Positions 22,283 to 32,600 of a DNA stretch of 64,000 bases are shown here, piece after piece. Source of the DNA: CALUOB01 sp944322305 (lineage in GTDB: Bacteria > Actinomycetota > Coriobacteriia > Coriobacteriales > Coriobacteriaceae); contig OZ007031.1 in NCBI GenBank assembly GCA_963931605.1, positions 1,736,001-1,800,000 of the forward strand, given 5' to 3'. Both the position numbers and the translations under genes were made by a program. Each line of letters begins with the position of its first letter. The first letter of the stretch is position 1. The notes below the pieces were generated by a model. The model worked only from the letters and a program-made list of their open reading frames with translations. It was not told the origin of the DNA and did no database searches.

Positions 22283-23569
22283 ATGCCGTCTACCGTTTTG
22301 GTTGGTACGCAGTGGGGCGACGAGGGCAAGGGCAAGATCTGCGACCTCGTGGCATCCGAGTTCGACTGCGTGGTTCGTTATCAGGGTGGCAACAACGCCG
22401 GCCACAGCATCAAGGTGGGCGATAAGAAGTTCGGCCTGCATCTGGTGCCTTCGGGCATCATGTACGAAACCGTGACCCCGGTGATCGGCAACGGCGTGGT
22501 GATCGACCCCAAGGTGCTGCTTGAAGAGATCGACCTGCTCGAGAGCAACGGCGTTTCTACCAAGCGCCTGCGCCTCTCCACCAACGCGCACCTCATCATG
22601 CCGTACCACATCGACCTCGACGGCGCGTTTGAGAGCCAGATGGGCAAGAACCTCATCGGCACCACCAAGCGCGGCATCGGCCCGTGCTACCAGGACAAGA
22701 TGGCCCGCATCGGCCTGCGCGTTCAGGACCTCATGGACGAGGCGATTTTCCGCGAGCGCCTGGCCATTGCGCTCGACCGCACCAACTGCCTGCTCGACAA
22801 GGTGTTTGGCCTGCCCACTTACACGGTGGACCAGATCTGCGAGACCTACCTTGCGTACGCCGAGCGCCTGCGTCCGTACGTGTGCGAGACGGGCGCCTTC
22901 CTGAACGAGCAGCTCGAAGAGGGTAAGAACATCCTGTTCGAGGGCGCGCAGGCAACGCTTCTGGACATCGACCACGGCACCTACCCGTTTGTGACCTCGT
23001 CCAACTGCACGGCCGGCGGCGCGATTCCCGGCTCGGGCGTGGGCATGAAGAGCGTGACCCGCATCCTGGGCATCATGAAGGCCTACCTCACCCGCGTTGG
23101 TTCCGGCCCGTTTCCCACGGAGCTGGCGTTTGAGACCCCCGAGGGCGAGACGCTCACCCAGGTGGGCGGCGAGTACGGCGTCACCACCGGCCGTCGCCGT
23201 CGCGTGGGCTGGTTCGACGGCTGCATCGGCCGCTACGCCGCCCGCGTGAACGGCCTCACCCACATCGCGCTGACCAAGCTTGACGTGCTTTCGGAGTTCG
23301 ACACCATCAAAGTGTGCGTGGCCTACGACGTTGACGGCAAGCGGTACACCACCGTGCCCGAGTACGCCGACCGCTTTGACCGCGCCGTCCCGGTGTACGA
23401 GGAGCTGCCCGGCTGGAAGGAAGACATCTCCGGCTGCCGCAGCTTTGACGAGCTGCCCGCCAACGCGCAGGCGTACGTGCGCTATATCGAGAAGCTCGTG
23501 GGTGTGCCGATCAGCATCGTGGCGGTGGGCCCCGACCGCACGCAGACCATCATGTGCGGCTGGGAGTAA
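22283..23569 (+). CDS. purA: Adenylosuccinate synthetase
   Basis: PurA condenses IMP with aspartate using GTP to form adenylosuccinate, the first step from IMP to AMP. The 428-residue product has the N-terminal GTP loop GTQWGDEGKGK and the IMP-site region QGGNNAGHSIK, then TTKRGIGPCYQDKMARIGLR, and TGRRRRVGWFD near the C-terminus. I prefer ATG 22283 because AAGGA at 22272-22276 touches the upstream ATG 22277. Full-length and typical. Confidence 0.97.
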   Translation: MPSTVLVGTQWGDEGKGKICDLVASEFDCVVRYQGGNNAGHSIKVGDKKFGLHLVPSGIMYETVTPVIGNGVVIDPKVLLEEIDLLESNGVSTKRLRLSTNAHLIMPYHIDLDGAFESQMGKNLIGTTKRGIGPCYQDKMARIGLRVQDLMDEAIFRERLAIALDRTNCLLDKVFGLPTYTVDQICETYLAYAERLRPYVCETGAFLNEQLEEGKNILFEGAQATLLDIDHGTYPFVTSSNCTAGGAIPGSGVGMKSVTRILGIMKAYLTRVGSGPFPTELAFETPEGETLTQVGGEYGVTTGRRRRVGWFDGCIGRYAARVNGLTHIALTKLDVLSEFDTIKVCVAYDVDGKRYTTVPEYADRFDRAVPVYEELPGWKEDISGCRSFDELPANAQAYVRYIEKLVGVPISIVAVGPDRTQTIMCGWE

Positions 23570-23775
23570 CCGAACCGTTTAGCGCGGCGGGGCGTTGGCC
23601 AAGGCGGCCGGCGCCCCGCGCTGTTTTAGCGCCTGGTTTTGGGCGGGGTTCAGATCCCGAGGGCTCGGGCGCGCGGCGCAAGGATCGCGCGGCGTTGTCG
23701 GCGCTCTGCCATGCGTTGCTTGTTTTGTTTGACCTACCGCTTGTATCCGCTGACGACCGCAAAGAAGGGTCATCG

Positions 23776-24717
23776 ATGAACCGTTTCGCCATCGTTACCG
23801 ATAGCGCGGCTGATCTGCCGCCGGCGCTGCTTGAGAAGTACCACGTAAGCGTCGTGCCGCTGCATGTGAGCTACGAGGGCGTTGACTACGCGGACGGGGT
23901 GGACATCGACATCAACCAGTTCTGCGCCATCCTGGAAGACGCACGCACCAAGGCCGACCTCCCCGTGACCTCGCAACCCACGCCGGGCGACTTCGTAGCG
24001 GTGTATAAGCGCCTGGTAGACGAGGGTGCGCGCGAGATCCTCTCGGTGCACCTGGCCGGCGCGCTTTCCGGCACCATCGAGGGTGCGCGCTTTGCAGCCG
24101 AGGAGATCATGGCTGCGCACCCGGACGTGAGGGTGACCGTGTACGACAGCTGCAGCGCAACCGTGGGCCAGGGTGCCATGGTGCTCGAGGCGGCCGTTAT
24201 CGCTCAGGAGGGCGGCAGCGTTGAGGACGCGGTGGCGCGCATGGACGCGCTGCGCGCCGGCCACAAGATCTACTTTGTGCCCGACAACCTGGACAACCTG
24301 GTGAAGGGCGGCCGCGCAAGCCGCTTCCAGGGTCTGGCGACCTTGCTTTTGGACATCAAGATCGTGGTGTCGCTCGACGCAACGGGCGCTATCGAAGTGG
24401 TGCACAAGTGCCGCGGGATCAAGGCGGCGGCCAAGTACCTGGCCCGCCAACTGGCAAAAGACGCCCAGGAGCTGGGCGACCTGGTGTATTACAAACTCTA
24501 TCTCAAGGCGCCGGCAGCGCTTGCGGCCCTGAGCGAGGCCATAGACCGCCAGGCGGCAAGCGGCATGGCGGCGCGGTTCCTCACCGTGGCCACCATCGGC
24601 CCCACCATCGCCACGCACGTTGGCCTGGGCGCCATGGGGCTCATGCGGTTCCCGGCGAGCTGCCATTCCGCGGTGCTGGACGACATTTCCGCCTACCTCA
24701 CACCCCATTTTGAATAA
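23776..24717 (+). CDS. DegV family fatty-acid-binding protein
   Basis: DegV (FakB-type) proteins bind a fatty acid and, in many Gram-positives, present it to the fatty acid kinase FakA. The 313-residue product shows MNRFAIVTDSAADLPPALLE, the VTSQPTPGDF motif with the lipid-contacting Thr-Ser, and the conserved region VKGGRASRFQG. ATG 23776 follows AGAAGGG; the frame is open upstream to 23554 but that part overlaps purA and lacks a start signal. No fakA gene is in the window. A strong terminator follows. Confidence 0.9.
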   Translation: MNRFAIVTDSAADLPPALLEKYHVSVVPLHVSYEGVDYADGVDIDINQFCAILEDARTKADLPVTSQPTPGDFVAVYKRLVDEGAREILSVHLAGALSGTIEGARFAAEEIMAAHPDVRVTVYDSCSATVGQGAMVLEAAVIAQEGGSVEDAVARMDALRAGHKIYFVPDNLDNLVKGGRASRFQGLATLLLDIKIVVSLDATGAIEVVHKCRGIKAAAKYLARQLAKDAQELGDLVYYKLYLKAPAALAALSEAIDRQAASGMAARFLTVATIGPTIATHVGLGAMGLMRFPASCHSAVLDDISAYLTPHFE

Positions 24718-24769
24718 AGTCTCGTTGCGGTGAGGGGCGAACCGTCCATAGCCGATATATTTGCGCGTA

Positions 24770-24820
24770 GGGATCTACCTGCAAGAATGATGTGTTCTTG
24801 CAGGTAGATCCCTTGTTTTT
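24770..24820 (+). terminator. Strong intrinsic terminator after the degV-family gene
   Basis: GGGATCTACCTGCAAGAA (24770-24787) is exactly complementary to 24795-24812 with a seven-base loop, followed by TTGTTTTT. An outer 9-bp inverted repeat, GTCCATAGC (24744-24752) with GCTATGGAC (24839-24847), encloses it. The rest of 24718-25073 has only a possible purD -10 TACAAT (25013-25018). Confidence 0.85.
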
Positions 24821-25073
24821 CGATGTGCAAAAAATCGAGCTATGGACGATTTGGCTTTCGGTTCACCGGGATTTCACGGTTTTCGCTGTTGGATAATGCA
24901 TAAAAGTGTTAAAACGGGCCGCTTGTGACGCCCCACGCCGGCAAAATCCCATCCCGCCAACCGCTTCGCATCCTTTTTACGTGCTCCCGCAAGACGTTTT
25001 GCCTGTTTTCACTACAATACAAGGATAAGCTGGCGATAAGACCAAGCGCGTGCGCGCGGAGAGAGGATGAACC

Positions 25074-26387
25074 ATGGCACCTGAGACCTCTGCTACCCCC
25101 TTGAACATCCTGCTGCTGGGATCCGGTGGCCGCGAGCACGCGCTGGCGGTTTCGCTGGCGGCCTCGCCGCGGTGCGCCCAGCTGTACGTGGCACCCGGCA
25201 ACGGCGGCACGGGCCTGGTGGGTACCAACGTGGCGCTTGACGAGAACGACGGCGACGCGGTGACGGCGTTTGCGCAGGAGCACAACGTGGGCTTGGTTGT
25301 CATCGGCCCCGAGGCGCCGCTGGTGGCCGGTGTGGCCGACAGCGTGTGCGCGGCGGGCATCCCCTGCTTCGGACCCGGTGCGGCTGGCGCGCAGATGGAG
25401 GGCTCCAAGAAGTTCTCCAAGGAGCTCATGGAGCGCGCGGGCATTCCCACGGCGGCCTACGCAAGCTTCACCAACGAGGCCGATGCCCTTGATTACGTGC
25501 GCAAACAGGGCACACCGCTGGTGGTGAAGGCCGACGGCCTGGCAGCCGGCAAGGGCGTTATCGTTGCTACCGAGCTTGAGCAGGCCGAGGAGGCTGTGCG
25601 CGAGTGCTTCGGCGGCACGTTTGGCGCGGCGGGTTCCACGGTGGTTATCGAAGAGATGCTGGTGGGGCCGGAGTGCTCGCTTTTGGCTTTCACCGACGGC
25701 AAGACCGTGCGCCCCATGGCCACGGCGCAGGACCACAAGCGCGCGCTCGAGGGCGACAAGGGGCCCAACACCGGCGGCATGGGCGTGTACAGCCCCGTGC
25801 CGATCGTGACGGACGAGGAGCACGCCGCCATGGTTGCCGTGATGGACAATGCCGTGGCCGAGCTCGCCGCTGAGGGGATCGACTACCGCGGGTGCCTGTA
25901 CGGCGGCTTCATGCTGACGCCGCAGGGCCCCAAGGTGCTTGAGTTCAACGCGCGCTTTGGCGACCCTGAGACCCAGGTGATCCTGCCGCGTTTGGAAAAC
26001 GACCTGGTAGAGGTCATGCTGGCTTGCGCCGAACAGCGTCTGGACAGCGTCGAGCTCAGCTGGAAGCCCGACTACGCCGTGAGCGTGGTGCTCACGAGCG
26101 CCGGGTATCCGGGCAGCTACGAGAAGGGCAAGGTCATCACCGGCATCGCCGACGCAGAGGCTATGGACAACGTGACGGTGTACCACGCCGGCACCGCGGT
26201 GAACGATGAGGGCGAGATCGTGACCGCCGGCGGCCGCGTGCTGGACGTGACGGCGCTGGCGCCCACGTTTGAGGAGGCCCGCAACCGCGCGTACGAGGCG
26301 TGCGAGAAGATCGCGTTTGAGGGCAAGACCCTGCGTCGCGACATCGGTCTGCGCGCCCTGCACGGCCGCAGCGCCTGGGACGCGTAA
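25074..26387 (+). CDS. purD: Phosphoribosylamine-glycine ligase (GARS)
   Basis: PurD joins 5-phosphoribosylamine to glycine with ATP, the second step of purine synthesis. The 437-residue product has the N-terminal LLGSGGREHALA, the ATP-grasp region (VVKADGLAAGKGVIVA, HKRALEGDKGPNTGGMGVYSP) and the metal-binding EFNARFGDPETQ. ATG 25074 follows GAGAGGATGA. It is monocistronic; no other purine gene except purA is in the window. The typical length and motifs leave no doubt. Confidence 0.97.
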   Translation: MAPETSATPLNILLLGSGGREHALAVSLAASPRCAQLYVAPGNGGTGLVGTNVALDENDGDAVTAFAQEHNVGLVVIGPEAPLVAGVADSVCAAGIPCFGPGAAGAQMEGSKKFSKELMERAGIPTAAYASFTNEADALDYVRKQGTPLVVKADGLAAGKGVIVATELEQAEEAVRECFGGTFGAAGSTVVIEEMLVGPECSLLAFTDGKTVRPMATAQDHKRALEGDKGPNTGGMGVYSPVPIVTDEEHAAMVAVMDNAVAELAAEGIDYRGCLYGGFMLTPQGPKVLEFNARFGDPETQVILPRLENDLVEVMLACAEQRLDSVELSWKPDYAVSVVLTSAGYPGSYEKGKVITGIADAEAMDNVTVYHAGTAVNDEGEIVTAGGRVLDVTALAPTFEEARNRAYEACEKIAFEGKTLRRDIGLRALHGRSAWDA

Positions 26388-26586
26388 GCGCGGCGGCAGC
26401 AGCAACTGAGGCCGCGACGCGGCGGCAGAGACTGACGGAACGCAACGCCCTTCCAGGAGCGGCTGGGAGGGCGTCGCTGTGTGTGGGGTGGCTTCGCACC
26501 CGATGCCCAGCATCGCACGTGCGAGGTTTGGTGGTTGGCTGGTTTGGAAAGTTGCGCTCGCTCTTTTGGCTGGCGCGTGCGTGCCT

Positions 26587-26703
26587 TTAACGCTAAGTTG
26601 TTGACGTTAGAGTGCCGTTGGAATATCTAACGCTAATTTAAGTCCGTAACTTAGCGTTAGAAGTTTTTGAAAAGCGCTAACGCTAACAACTTAGCGTTAG
26701 CGC
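26587..26703. promoter_or_regulatory. Cluster of AACGCTAA palindromes (operator-like)
   Basis: CTAACGCTAA or its complement TTAGCGTTAG occurs repeatedly: 26587-26596 (TTAACGCTAA), 26627-26636, 26651-26660, 26677-26686 and 26691-26700, plus a half site near 26605. The last pair forms a perfect 13-bp hairpin (GCGCTAACGCTAA, 26674-26686) with a CAAC loop. No gene directly adjoins it; it lies in the 1.2-kb spacer between purD and the first ATPase gene. Confidence 0.6.
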
Positions 26704-26937
26704 GATACACGGCTAAGCCTCTCACGCCTACATCAGCTGCATGCAATAGAAATCGATGGAAAAGAATGGAATCGAGCTGAAAACGCGACGAGGATGCTCA
26801 TGTTCCGGCGTTTTCCCAGTTAACAGCCAATCCAAGGGGTGCTTACCTGTTCTTGCGCGTGAACACTAACGAGTTGTTCATACACGGCGGCTGCGTGGTT
26901 GCAGCGTTTGTTCCTGGCTCTTGGTGGGGGTGCGCTT

Positions 26938-27450
26938 TTTACTCGGCAGGCGCAAGCTACCTGACCCTTTTGAGGGCGTTTGTGCGCACTCTACTCGACA
27001 GGTACAAGCGGAGTGCGTGAGCTCTTCCGCGTTCATGTGTATCTGCCGAGAAGAACTTGCCAAAACATGCTTGGTAACCAGGCGCGTTTTGTTTCTGTCG
27101 AGAAGAACGTGCCAGACTCCCCGTGCCACAATGACGTCCGCCGCACCTGTCGAGAAGAACGCGCCAGATCAGGGCTTTTAGGGTCACCTACGCCGTATCT
27201 GCTGAGAGAAATGCGCGACATCACGTACCTGCCGAGAGAAGTGCGCAGGGCTCGGACGCTTAAGGTAGTCTACACTGCGCTTGCCAAGAAAAATGCGCAG
27301 AACCCGAGCGGTAAAGGTTATCTACGCTGCGCTTGCCGAGAAGAGCTCGCGGCCACCCTTGGGAAGGAGCGCGCGGTCATCCCCGTGAGGAACGCGCAGC
27401 CATTCTCCTCGAGAAAAGCGCGCGACCTCGTCTGCCGAGACAGCGCCTGG
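26938..27450. repeat. Phased degenerate repeat array B1 upstream of ATPase gene 1
   Basis: Units in one orientation (CTCGGCAG/CTCGACAG) start at 26942 and 26993 (51 bp). After a 50-bp turn, inverse units (CTGCCGAGAAGAACNTGCC) start at 27043, 27094, 27147, 27199, 27229, 27281 and 27333, spaced 51, 53, 52, 30, 52 and 52 bp; weaker ones follow to about 27450. No gene is seen. The left 140 bp are highly similar to the left part of array B2. Confidence 0.7.
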
Positions 27451-27504
27451 CGTTCCCGGGTCCTGCCAGCCAAAACCAACGCTCACGCCATCAAAGAAAA
27501 TCCC

Positions 27505-27558
27505 ACGTCAGCATAGAAAAGGAAAAAAAGGAAAAAAGAGGAAAGAAAGGAAAACAAC
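27505..27558 (+). other. Purine-rich leader of ATPase gene 1
   Basis: An almost pure A/G stretch of GAAAAGG and AAAGG repeats directly precedes the ribosome-binding site GGAGG. ATPase gene 2 has an analogous A-rich repetitive leader. Confidence 0.55.
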
Positions 27559-27568
27559 GGAGGCGCCC

Positions 27569-28672
27569 GTGACTCACGACACTATATTCTCCCCGGCGTT
27601 TGGCAACCGTCCCTCGTACCTCGTGGGGCGCGAGCGCATAATCCAGCAGTTCATTGATGGTTTTCAAACCGAGCCAGGCAACCGCGATCGCGCGGTGGTC
27701 ATGCTGGGCCAACGCGGCAGCGGCAAAACCGTGCTTCTGTGGGAGCTGGCCGACCGTGCGTCATCGCTGGGCTTCGCTGTTGCCACACCAACGGTAACGG
27801 CCGAGGGAATGCTCGAGCGCATTGTCGAGAAAATCCAGGAATCGGGCGCGCAGTATGTGAAAACGCCGGCAACGCATGTAAGCGGCGCAAGTATCGGCGC
27901 CATGGGCTTTACCGTGGGTCTGGAGTTCACGCACGAAGCACAGGGCAAAAGTTTCGCCTACAAGCTGACGCAGCTCGCTCGCGCGCTGACGGATCGCGGC
28001 CACGGCTTGCTCATCCTCATTGACGAGCTGCAGGCCAACTCGCCAGACATCAGACAGATCGTGACCGTGTATCAAGAGCTGGTGGGTGAGCGCCTGAACG
28101 TGGCTATGGTCCTCGCCGGTTTGCCGGGCGCGGTTTCTGCAACGCTGAACGACAAGGTTCTGACGTTTCTGAATCGCGCGCGCAAGGTCAACCTGCCGCC
28201 GCTCGCGTTTAGTGACGTCGACGCGTTTTATGAGCGCGCGTTCAGGCAGCTGGGCGTTGCCATAACGCCCGAGGCCAGGCGGCGCGCGGCGGAAGAGACG
28301 CAGGGCTCACCGTATTTGCTGCAGCTCATAGGGCACAACATTGCCCTGCGCGCACCGAATGGCGAGGAGCTGACAGAAGAGTCATTGCAAAGCGCGTTCA
28401 CCGCGGCGCGTCTGGACTTTGAGAACGATGTGTGCGGCACAACGTTGGCGGCGCTTTCGGAGAAAGACGTTGAGTTCTTGGAAGCCATGGCGCTCGATGA
28501 GGGGCCGAGCGCGATAGCGGACGTTGCGGATCGCATGGGCGTGACCAAGGACTATGCGCAAAAGTACCGCCGCCGGCTCATCGATGCTGGAGTTATCGAG
28601 GCTGCCGGCCGCGGGCGCGTTTCGTTTGCGGTGCCGTATCTTGCCGATTACCTGCGGAGGGATTGGGCGTAG
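27569..28672 (+). CDS. AAA-type ATPase with C-terminal winged-helix-like region (1)
   Basis: A 367-residue P-loop ATPase of the AAA_16/Orc-like type. Walker A is GQRGSGKT (47-54); Walker B is LLILIDEL (Asp152, Glu153); a sensor-like region MVLAGLPGAV follows. The last 70 residues (IADVADRMGVTKDYAQKYRR, then LIDAGVIEAAGRG) look like a winged-helix DNA-binding fold. No transposase or nuclease domain is present. GTG 27569 follows GGAGG. The gene is flanked on both sides by arrays B1 and B2 and is followed by a giant surface protein gene, as is its paralogue at 45393. Role unknown; a DNA-binding regulatory or defence-type ATPase is possible. Confidence 0.82.
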   Translation: MTHDTIFSPAFGNRPSYLVGRERIIQQFIDGFQTEPGNRDRAVVMLGQRGSGKTVLLWELADRASSLGFAVATPTVTAEGMLERIVEKIQESGAQYVKTPATHVSGASIGAMGFTVGLEFTHEAQGKSFAYKLTQLARALTDRGHGLLILIDELQANSPDIRQIVTVYQELVGERLNVAMVLAGLPGAVSATLNDKVLTFLNRARKVNLPPLAFSDVDAFYERAFRQLGVAITPEARRRAAEETQGSPYLLQLIGHNIALRAPNGEELTEESLQSAFTAARLDFENDVCGTTLAALSEKDVEFLEAMALDEGPSAIADVADRMGVTKDYAQKYRRRLIDAGVIEAAGRGRVSFAVPYLADYLRRDWA

Positions 28673-28789
28673 CTGCATGCGAAGCGGATTGTCTTGGCAG
28701 CCTTCAGATTGTCCCGGCAGCTCTGTGGCCATTGCGTTTTTGGGCACGCTTTGCTGTGCTAGAGGTTACCCGCTCGTTGCGCCCGCGGA

Positions 28790-29190
28790 TTTTACTCGGC
28801 AGGTACGAGCTACATGACCCTTTTGAGGGCGTTTGCGCGCAAGTTACTCGGCAGGTACAAAAGTGGTGCCTGCGAAGCTGGGCACTGGTTTGCATTTGCC
28901 GAGAAGAACTTGCCAAACCGCCCTATCAGCTACGCCAGCTTTTGCGAAAGCCGAGAAGAACGTGCCAAGTGCGATGTGCGTTGCCCCAGCGGTTTGGATC
29001 TGTGGAGAAGAACGTGCAGAAATCGGCTGTAAAGGGTGATGCGCGCCGCATCTGCCGAGAGAAATGTGCGGCGTATCTGACTGCCGAGAGAGGTTCGTGG
29101 CATGCTCGACTACTGTGAGGAACGAGCGTCGTAGAAACGCGTCGAGAAGGGCGCGCGGATTGCTGTAAGCCATGTGTCTGCCGAGAAAAA
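28790..29190. repeat. Phased degenerate repeat array B2 downstream of ATPase gene 1
   Basis: Same plan as B1. Units CTCGGCAG lie at 28795 and 28847 (52 bp); inverse units (NTGCCGAGAAGAACTTGCC) lie at 28896, 28948, 29000, 29052 and 29081, with weaker ones near 29111, 29140 and 29178 (spacings 52, 52, 52, 29, 30, 29, 38). Text such as CTACATGACCCTTTTGAGGG has a near-identical counterpart in B1. Confidence 0.7.
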
Positions 29191-29603
29191 CGCACGCAAG
29201 CGGCGCTGTCCGGCGCGAGGCGCTCTTACGGCGTTTCAGCTTCGCTTCTGCCGCACAAGATACACAAAACCGACATAACCCCAATCACTACCCTGCTGCC
29301 CCGCGCTGTTACCGCTGGCAACGACCGCTGCCAGCAGCGTATTGACCGTTGGGAAACCGTTCGGACAGGTTTCAGACCGGCTCGAAATCAGTATGATCGC
29401 GGCGTAAATTAACACACCGTTGCCCGGGTTTTTGCAGACAAGAGCGCTGAAAAGCTTTAAGATGGCCTGTAACTCTCATGGTGCAGAGTTCTACCTTCTG
29501 TTGAAGGTTAACCTTTGGGCGTGGGGAGTCCGAGATGCCGTCGGCCAGCAGAAGGTAGGTCTCTGACAGAGAGATGCAGTACAAACGTAGGAAAGGGTTG
29601 GGA
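29191..29603 (+). other. Structured leader region of giant surface protein 1
   Basis: No gene is seen. Near the start codon several short hairpins are stacked: AACTCT/AGAGTT (29471-29490), CTACCTTCTG (29491-29500) with CAGAAGGTAG (29549-29558), an inner AAGGTTAACCTT, and TCTCTGACAGAGA (29561-29573). TTGCAG and TTTAAG about 18 bp apart (near 29433-29462) could be a promoter. The leader matches no riboswitch I can name. Confidence 0.35.
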
Positions 29604-32600
29604 ATGTCAGAGTTACGCACAGGCTCTCACATGAGCACCCATGCCGAAAAATTGTGCATGGGGGGGGTATCTCGTAGATTTACCCCGCGCCGGGGACGTG
29701 TTTCCCGGGCAGCAGCGTTAACCGCACTGGTTGCGCTGGCGATTTCGCTTACCGTGGCAGTGCCACGGGCGTACGCCGGTCCGCTTGAGGACATCGGCGG
29801 ATTCTTTTCAAACTTAGGCAACTCAATAGCAAGCGCGTTCGTCGGCAACGACGGCGATTCTGCCGTTGAGGGCGCCGACACGAAAGTCGACCCCGACACC
29901 ACGAACGACTGGACGAAGTACACCCGTCCCGACGGGCAGCCGTCCACGCAGAACGTCGGTCGCATCTGGACCGACAAGAGCGTGTTCAACGATACCTACA
30001 CGTTCTCTGGCAGCGCCGACCTCAATGGCCAGACCATCAAGAAGGGCGACTCCGACTTCTTGGTTGGCCTTTCGGCGCTTTCCTCTACGTCGAACCTGAA
30101 AGAGATGGTTCAGTCAAGCAAGCCGCTTGACATTGTTCTGGTGCTCGATGAGTCAACTTCGATGAGCCAGAACATCGGAGGAGGAGGCAGGCAGAGTCGT
30201 CTTAACGCTCTCAAGACTGCGGCCAACAACTTTATCGACGCGACTGTTGAAGAGAACAGGGGCATCGAAGATGAGGCTCTTCAGCATCGTTTGTCCATTG
30301 TGACTTTCTCCGACAACGCCAATACTGAGATTGGGCTGACGGCGGTCAATGATAGAAATGCCGACCGTCTCCACAACGTTGTCGATAGGTTGCGAGCTAG
30401 CGGAAACACCTATCCCAACGAGGGATTTGACGAGGCAGGGTCTGTTCTCAGGAATGCACGGGATAACGCGCAGAAGGTCGTGATCTTCTTCACGGATGGT
30501 GTGCCTGCTGGCCCGGGAACGGACAATTTTGATCCGGAGATTGCAACCGACGCGATTAACTCCGCCCACAGCCTCAAAGAAAACAATACACTTGTCTACT
30601 CCATTGGTCTGCTCAATGGAGCCAATCCAAACGACACGAGCAGCGACTTTAATAAGTACATGAATGCCGTGTCGAGCAATTATCCGGATGCAACGGCGAC
30701 CTTCGAAGAGGGATACTGGTGGTGGGATGACGACGAGTATAACGTCAACCTTGGATCTGGAAGCAACCGTGGGTACTACAAGACGCCTTCCACAGCCGAT
30801 GATCTGAACAATGTGTTCCAGGAGATTCTTGACTCCGCACTTAAGGAATCGGGCTCCGGCTCCCCGATTGTCGATGAATCCGAAGAAGGCAACACCGATC
30901 CCGGCACGCTTACCTTCACTGACCAGCTCGGCGCCTACATGAAGGTGACGGGTACGGGTGCTGGCGACGACAAGATGCAGCTCGCCTACGGTGACACCAT
31001 CTACCCCAGCGACAGGAAAACCACCAGCGGCAACACCGATACTTACCACTTCAGCGGCCAGGTCGAGGGCAACGCGGTGTACGGTGCGGCTAACCTCGCC
31101 GACCTCGTGGTGACCGTCGAGCGCAGCAACGACCCTGCGGTGGGCGACAAGGTGACGGTGCAGCTTCCCGCGTCGCTACTGCCGCTGCGCAACTACGATG
31201 TGGACACCGACAACCACACCATGACCGTGGCTGAAGCCTACCCCGTCCGCCTGTTCTACGGCGTGAGCCTCAAGGCGGACGCGAAGACCGCGCTCGGCAA
31301 CCCGACGAGCGAGGCATACGCAGCCATCGTTGCGTCCCAGGCGTCCGACGACGGTGCTTCCATCGACTTCTACTCCAACAGCTTCACCAAGGGCGCTGCC
31401 GATGGTTCCACCACGGCGTCCTTCTCTCCCAACGCGGGCAACAAGTTCTACTACTACACGCAGGACACGACGCTCTACACCAATCCGGAGTGCACAACTG
31501 AGGCGAACTGGTATACCGCCAGAAACGCCAACACGCTCTACTACAAGGACGTGTACTGGGTCCAGACCGGAGACGGCAACGGGGCGCGCGAGGTGACCGA
31601 CGGCTACGGCACCGTGACGAGCGGTACCGCCGAGTGGAACGCTATCGTGAGGCCGTACCAGGGCGGTGCGTACTACATCCCCGCGAACACCCAGCGCACG
31701 GAGCGCCCGCATACCCTGACGGATGGTAAAGACCCTAACGCTACCGGCACGGCGGCTAACGTCCTGAACCCGTCGTGGACCGAGGCCGGCGATGTGACCC
31801 AGGCGCTCGGCAACAACGGTAAGCTGTCGTTCGAGAAGCCCGGTTCGCTCGAGATCAAGAAGAATGTCGATTGGGGCAACGCTTCCGATCAGACCAAGCA
31901 GGAAAAGAACACCTTCACGTTCGACATCACGGCCAAAGTCCCAACAGGTGAGGGCGAGGCAACCGAGGCCCTTACCGGTACCTACAACTACTACGTTGGC
32001 GATTCCGATGCTGCCGCCGGCCAGGTGACGTTCACCGACGGCTCGGCAACGCTGACCGTTACCGGCGGAACAACGGTCCGCATCGACGGGCTTCCCGCTG
32101 GCACGACGTTTACTGTGACCGAGCAGGGCGTCGGCCAGAACGGCTGGAAGGTGACGGACGCCACGAGCCAGGAGGGTGTCGAGAACACCAACACCACGGA
32201 CGGCATTGTGACCGGCACGATCCCTGCCGGCTCGCAGGCATCGCTCACGTTCAGCAACACATACCATGCGAACGAGGTGAACCTCAACACCAACACCACG
32301 CTCAAGATTCAGAAGAACCTCGAGGGCCGCGATTGGCGCGACACCGATGAGTTTACGTTTGAGATCGACGGCCTGGGCAACACGGCTGGAACTGGCGTTA
32401 CCACGCCTGAGCCCGCTGACACCACCATCACGGTGAACAGCCAGACTGCGGACCACACGGCCTCCTTCGGCGACATTACCTTCACGATGCCGGGCGAGTA
32501 CCGCTACAGCATCGTTGAGGACAACGACACCAATCACATTGCGGGCATCGACTATTCGGGCGCTTTCTACCGCGTGGTTGTCACGGTGACGGACAACAGC

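Noticed and set aside
26388..29190. Insertion sequence around ATPase gene 1
   Set aside because: No transposase motif, no terminal inverted repeats of IS type and no target duplication are visible; the flanking arrays are in direct, not inverted, relation to each other.
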